Below, piece after piece: positions 61,078 through 64,000 of a stretch of DNA of 64,000 bases (within the stretch, counting starts at the first letter, position 1; each line of letters opens with the position of its first letter). The notes below the pieces were generated by a model. The model saw nothing but the letters and a program-made list of their open reading frames with translations. It was not told where the DNA came from and did no database searches. This stretch comes from Branchinecta lynchi. Lineage: Eukaryota > Arthropoda > Branchiopoda > Anostraca > Branchinectidae. Where the stretch lies: positions 31,688,228 to 31,752,227 of the forward strand of contig JAKZAP010000003.1 in assembly GCA_023053575.1 (NCBI GenBank), given 5' to 3'. A program made the position numbers and the translations under genes.

Positions 61078-61490
61078 GGTTTGCTGATACCGTGGTATCT
61101 GTTACCACGTAACTGGATCTGCAATTAGTCGTTAGTGCAGTTATCGTGGTATCTGATATACGGTGCTCTGCAAAAATGACTTGCCAAAATTGCACTTTTC
61201 GAAGTCATCCCAAAAGAAAAACAGATATCCAGTTACATCACTAAGTGCTAAACTTCTTTCTCACCAATCTGATAAAATTTGATGAAAGTGAGATGACTTC
61301 TCAGATACCACGACCAGTTACCACGGTCGGACCGTAGTATCTGGAATATCTGATACCACGATAACTGGCCAGATACCACGATAACTGCAAAAACGCCTTT
61401 TGACCGTGGTATCAGATACCACGATAACTGCAAAAACGACTTTAGACCGTGGCATCAGATACCATGGTATCAGCAAAAACGCAACTAATG
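61078..61490. repeat. Cluster of GATACCACGATAACTGC and GATACCATGGTATC repeats in ARP2 intron 4
   Basis: At least seven copies of GATACC(A/G)(C/T)G(A/G)-type words stand in both orientations, often as GTGGTATCAGATACCACG palindromes separated by GCAAAAACG. It is the longest member of the repeat also seen at 27845 and 52852. Confidence 0.6.
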
Positions 61491-62158
61491 TTAAAGTTCG
61501 GAAATTTTTCTTTTGTGTTTAATTTATGAGGTGAAGCAGTTGTAAGTGGAGAAACAAGAGACTTTCTACAAAAGCTAGGCTATTGTAGTGTAACTGAAGT
61601 CTGTTCTCTTCTCGTTATTTTTGTTTTCGCGATCTGAGAAGCAAAGCCGGAATCACTTTCTGTTGATTTTCTCGTCGAGAAGTTGTCGAGCGGATTTCGC
61701 GGATTTCGCGTTCTAGAAAACGCTTATCGATTGATTGATTTATTCTTCTTTGGCGATTAAATGATTTATTCTTCTTCGACTTTCTTTTCCAATATGGAAG
61801 AACAAACACTCTAAAGCTTCTATCTCTCCTGGATCATTCGTCGTCAAATATCTCTACGATGGCTTGGCATAATATTCAAATCTTCGTTATCAAAATTTTG
61901 CTCTTCGGTTGTTCAAGAAGTTTCTAGATCAATCCGTCCCGCTTATGGGCGCATCGTCCCCAACCGGGGTCGCTATAATCGTAAAGCTTCGGGAAAATTG
62001 TACAGCACCTTCTGCGCTCCTTCTATTCTATTCCGTTCTGGTGTCACTCATGTTCTGCGAAAGAAGGAGATCAAAAAGATGAGATCATGTTATTTTAAAT
62101 ATGCAAAGCACCTGCTCCACTTGTTGAAATTATGCCATAACCATACATTGACGGAGAA
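61491..62158. other. ARP2 intron 4, no gene seen
   Basis: Nothing recognised beyond a TTGATTGATTTATTC patch near 61730. Confidence 0.4.
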
Positions 62159-62368
62159 GTTCAAAATTCAAGATACAAGCGTTACCCTTCGTCGCTATGA
62201 CAGCCCAACCAGCGCACGACCTTCTACACTGCTTCCTGGCCGAAAATTGAAAATTAGTGTCTTTTTCTGTGTCTTTTCCAGTGTCTTTGTCTTTTATTAT
62301 TTTCTCTTATTTATTCCGCTTTTTCGAAATGGCGGGTTAGAAATCAATTACTTACTTACTTACTTACT
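62159..62368 (+). repeat. LINE-like 3' end with (TTAC)n tail, copy 2
   Basis: It matches 57056-57285 (CCAACCAGCGCACGACCTTC, CGAAATGGCGGGTTAGAAAT) and ends in five CTTA repeats. Confidence 0.6.
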
Positions 62369-62931
62369 TTTAAAAGTGGAAACAATCACCTGAACAAGGA
62401 AGGAAATTAGACTATATCTAAAAAAATATTCTGTTACACTAAACAACTAGATCAAACACTGTCACTGGAAAGCTTGAAAGAAAATTGGACGCTGTGGCAA
62501 TACACAATCAAGAATCAATACTGGAGTCACGATTTTTTTTAAATGTTATCACTGCATTTGTTTTAATTAATTAATTTAATTCTATGATATCTTTTAATAA
62601 AAATAGTGGCGGATCGTCATACATGGTTGATATGGTCATGAATAATCACATATATATTACAATTTTAAAATACTCACACAAATAACTTGGTGCCAGGATC
62701 CGAGTTCGTTGACTAATTTGACCAAGCCCACCGAGGCCGCTGGCTTCAAAATGGGGAGGAGTTAAGGGATGACAAGTGACAGTTTGTAGCTAAGCCCCGC
62801 CCTGTGGGAGGAGCTACATGATGAAAAGGCGATGCTGCTGCGATGCTATTTGTGTGAGTGTGAGAATCTCTCGGTAAGCTAGCCAAGTACAGTCCCTTGT
62901 TCGAAAACTACAACAACGATCCAAATTCCAG

Positions 62932-63141
62932 GTTATGTTCGAGAAATACCAGTTCAGCGGAGCATTCGTCGCTATCCAGGCGGTTCTGACCTTATACGCC
63001 CAAGGTCTTCTTACTGGTGTTGTAGTGGACTCTGGAGACGGAGTAACCCACATATGTCCAGTTTACGAAGGGTTTGCCATGCCACATTTGACAAGACGGT
63101 TGGATATAGCAGGCAGAGACATCACTAGATACCTAATTAAG
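62932..63141 (+). CDS. ARP2: Actin-related protein 2, coding exon 5 (last in window)
   Basis: The exon has 70 codons, [20 protein letters not shown] to DITRYLIK, with acceptor ATTCCAG and donor GTAAGA, phase 0. It carries the second phosphate-binding loop [10 protein letters not shown] and the [16 protein letters not shown] block. The five exons join without frame problems into about 195 residues, half of the usual ~394; the C-terminal half is beyond the right edge. Confidence 0.98.
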
Positions 63142-63189
63142 GTAAGATTTTTTTTTTTTTGAGGGGGGTGCTGGAAAATTAACTTGTGG

Positions 63190-64000
63190 AAAAACAACTA
63201 AAGTTTATTCCAACAATGTTTTCAAAGGATACGTCAGCTACGTTTCTTCATCAGCGATATTTCGGCCCTTCTTAGCGAGGGTCCTCGTCAGGCTGTCAGT
63301 CCTCTTGTTCAACTTCGGGGAAGGAAACAAACCTGTAATAAATAACTGAAGCTTCTACCGACTACAGATATCTTATTAAAGTAAATTATCTTCAAATACG
63401 ACTATAATGAAAAACTGAGATTTAATTTTTGACACCGACGCTGTTTTTGCTGCACGATTGGGGCGATGACAGGAAAGGTTTTTTTCTGCATTTTGATCAG
63501 CTTCTGTTTTTTTTATTAATAAGGGGCTGAAAACTTAAATATTATTTTATTAATGGCCTCGTTCTACGTTTCTATTATGAGTACTCGCCTGTATCTATTG
63601 CTTTGAATAATCACTGCACGGAAAAACTAGTGCTGAGATTTAATTGTTGACACGGCTGCTGTTTTTGCTGCGCGATTGGGGCGACGGCAAGAAATATTCT
63701 TTTTCTGCATTTTGATCGACTTCGGTTTTGTTGTTAATAAGGGAATGAGGCTTAAATTTTCTTCCCTTAATAACCCCGTTCCACGTTTCCGGTAGGGCGT
63801 ACTCGCCTGTATCTCGGTTAATGCCTGCTCGGTTTTTCTTTATCTCAACGGCTTCCCGAATGGTTTGATGGAGTCCGGTGCACGTTGCAAGAATTTGGGC
63901 TTTTTCAAAATATACTGAATGGGATGGGTTTTCGAAAATATGTTCTGCAAGTGCAGATTTGAAAGTATAGTTATGACGGTGTCCGTTGGAGAGGGCGTGG
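63190..64000 (-). mobile_element. Penelope-like retroelement, copy 2, runs off the right edge
   Basis: It begins about 50 bp after the ARP2 exon 5 donor, with the same terminus as copy 1. Minus-strand reading from the window edge (HALSNGHRHNYTFKSALAEH) runs open through TGLHQTIREAVEIK, where copy 1 has a stop, and RAGINRDTGEYALPE to a TAA at 63640-63642. The GIY-YIG and RT parts would lie beyond 64000. The ~200-bp tandem repeats in the tail are shared with copy 1, so they are older than both insertions. Confidence 0.88.
63242..63303 (-). ncRNA. Hammerhead ribozyme in Penelope copy 2, intact core
   Basis: Minus strand: CTGACGA at 63291-63285, stem II GGACCCTCG..AAGGGCC, GAAATATC at 63263-63256 with the predicted cut just before 63255, and stem I CAGC/GCTG. 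The outer stem-I pairing is weaker than in copy 1. Confidence 0.75.

Overview
The window is animal nuclear DNA from an invertebrate-type genome. Genes are split into short exons by very large introns with GT..AG boundaries, and nearly all remaining sequence is transposable-element debris. Only two host genes are recognisable, and both are conserved across animals, so the phylum cannot be fixed from the sequence. Penelope-like and CR1-like retroelements, many small hAT and TA-target MITEs, and long elements with tandemly repeated cores would suit a marine invertebrate, but that is inference.

Left part (1-37.7 kb), minus strand: the 5' half of a MARK/PAR-1 serine/threonine kinase gene. Three exons are secure (27432-27572, 15477-15530, 12649-12891): the glycine-rich loop, the VAIK lysine, and the lobe up to HRDLK. 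Two upstream exons (37618-37692, start codon; 28481-28516, a 36-nt microexon) join in phase and give an N-terminus of about the usual length. The gene continues past the left edge. Its introns hold several repeat families, including a 6-kb hairpin-ended element (29491-35560) with an internal array of ~810-bp units and two copies of a host-exon-like segment, and a 4-kb region with two inverted copies of another tandem-core element (17272-21314).

Middle (37.7-45.1 kb): the intergenic space between two divergent genes. It carries a TIR element with a perfect 7-bp target duplication, three copies of a GC-rich TIR element and a hAT-type MITE with a perfect 8-bp duplication.

Right part (45.2-64 kb), plus strand: the first five coding exons of actin-related protein 2 (Arp2/3 complex), encoding about 195 residues; the rest lies beyond the right edge. 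Its introns contain a frameshifted CR1-like reverse transcriptase beside foldback elements, a second decayed CR1 relic, one 5'-truncated and one edge-cut Penelope-like element (reverse-transcriptase and GIY-YIG endonuclease parts), and antisense hammerhead ribozymes in the Penelope termini.

The two host genes act in different parts of cytoskeletal control (microtubule/polarity kinase; branched actin nucleation). Their adjacency is noted only as a divergent arrangement. No rRNA, convincing tRNA, CRISPR array or prokaryotic operon is present.
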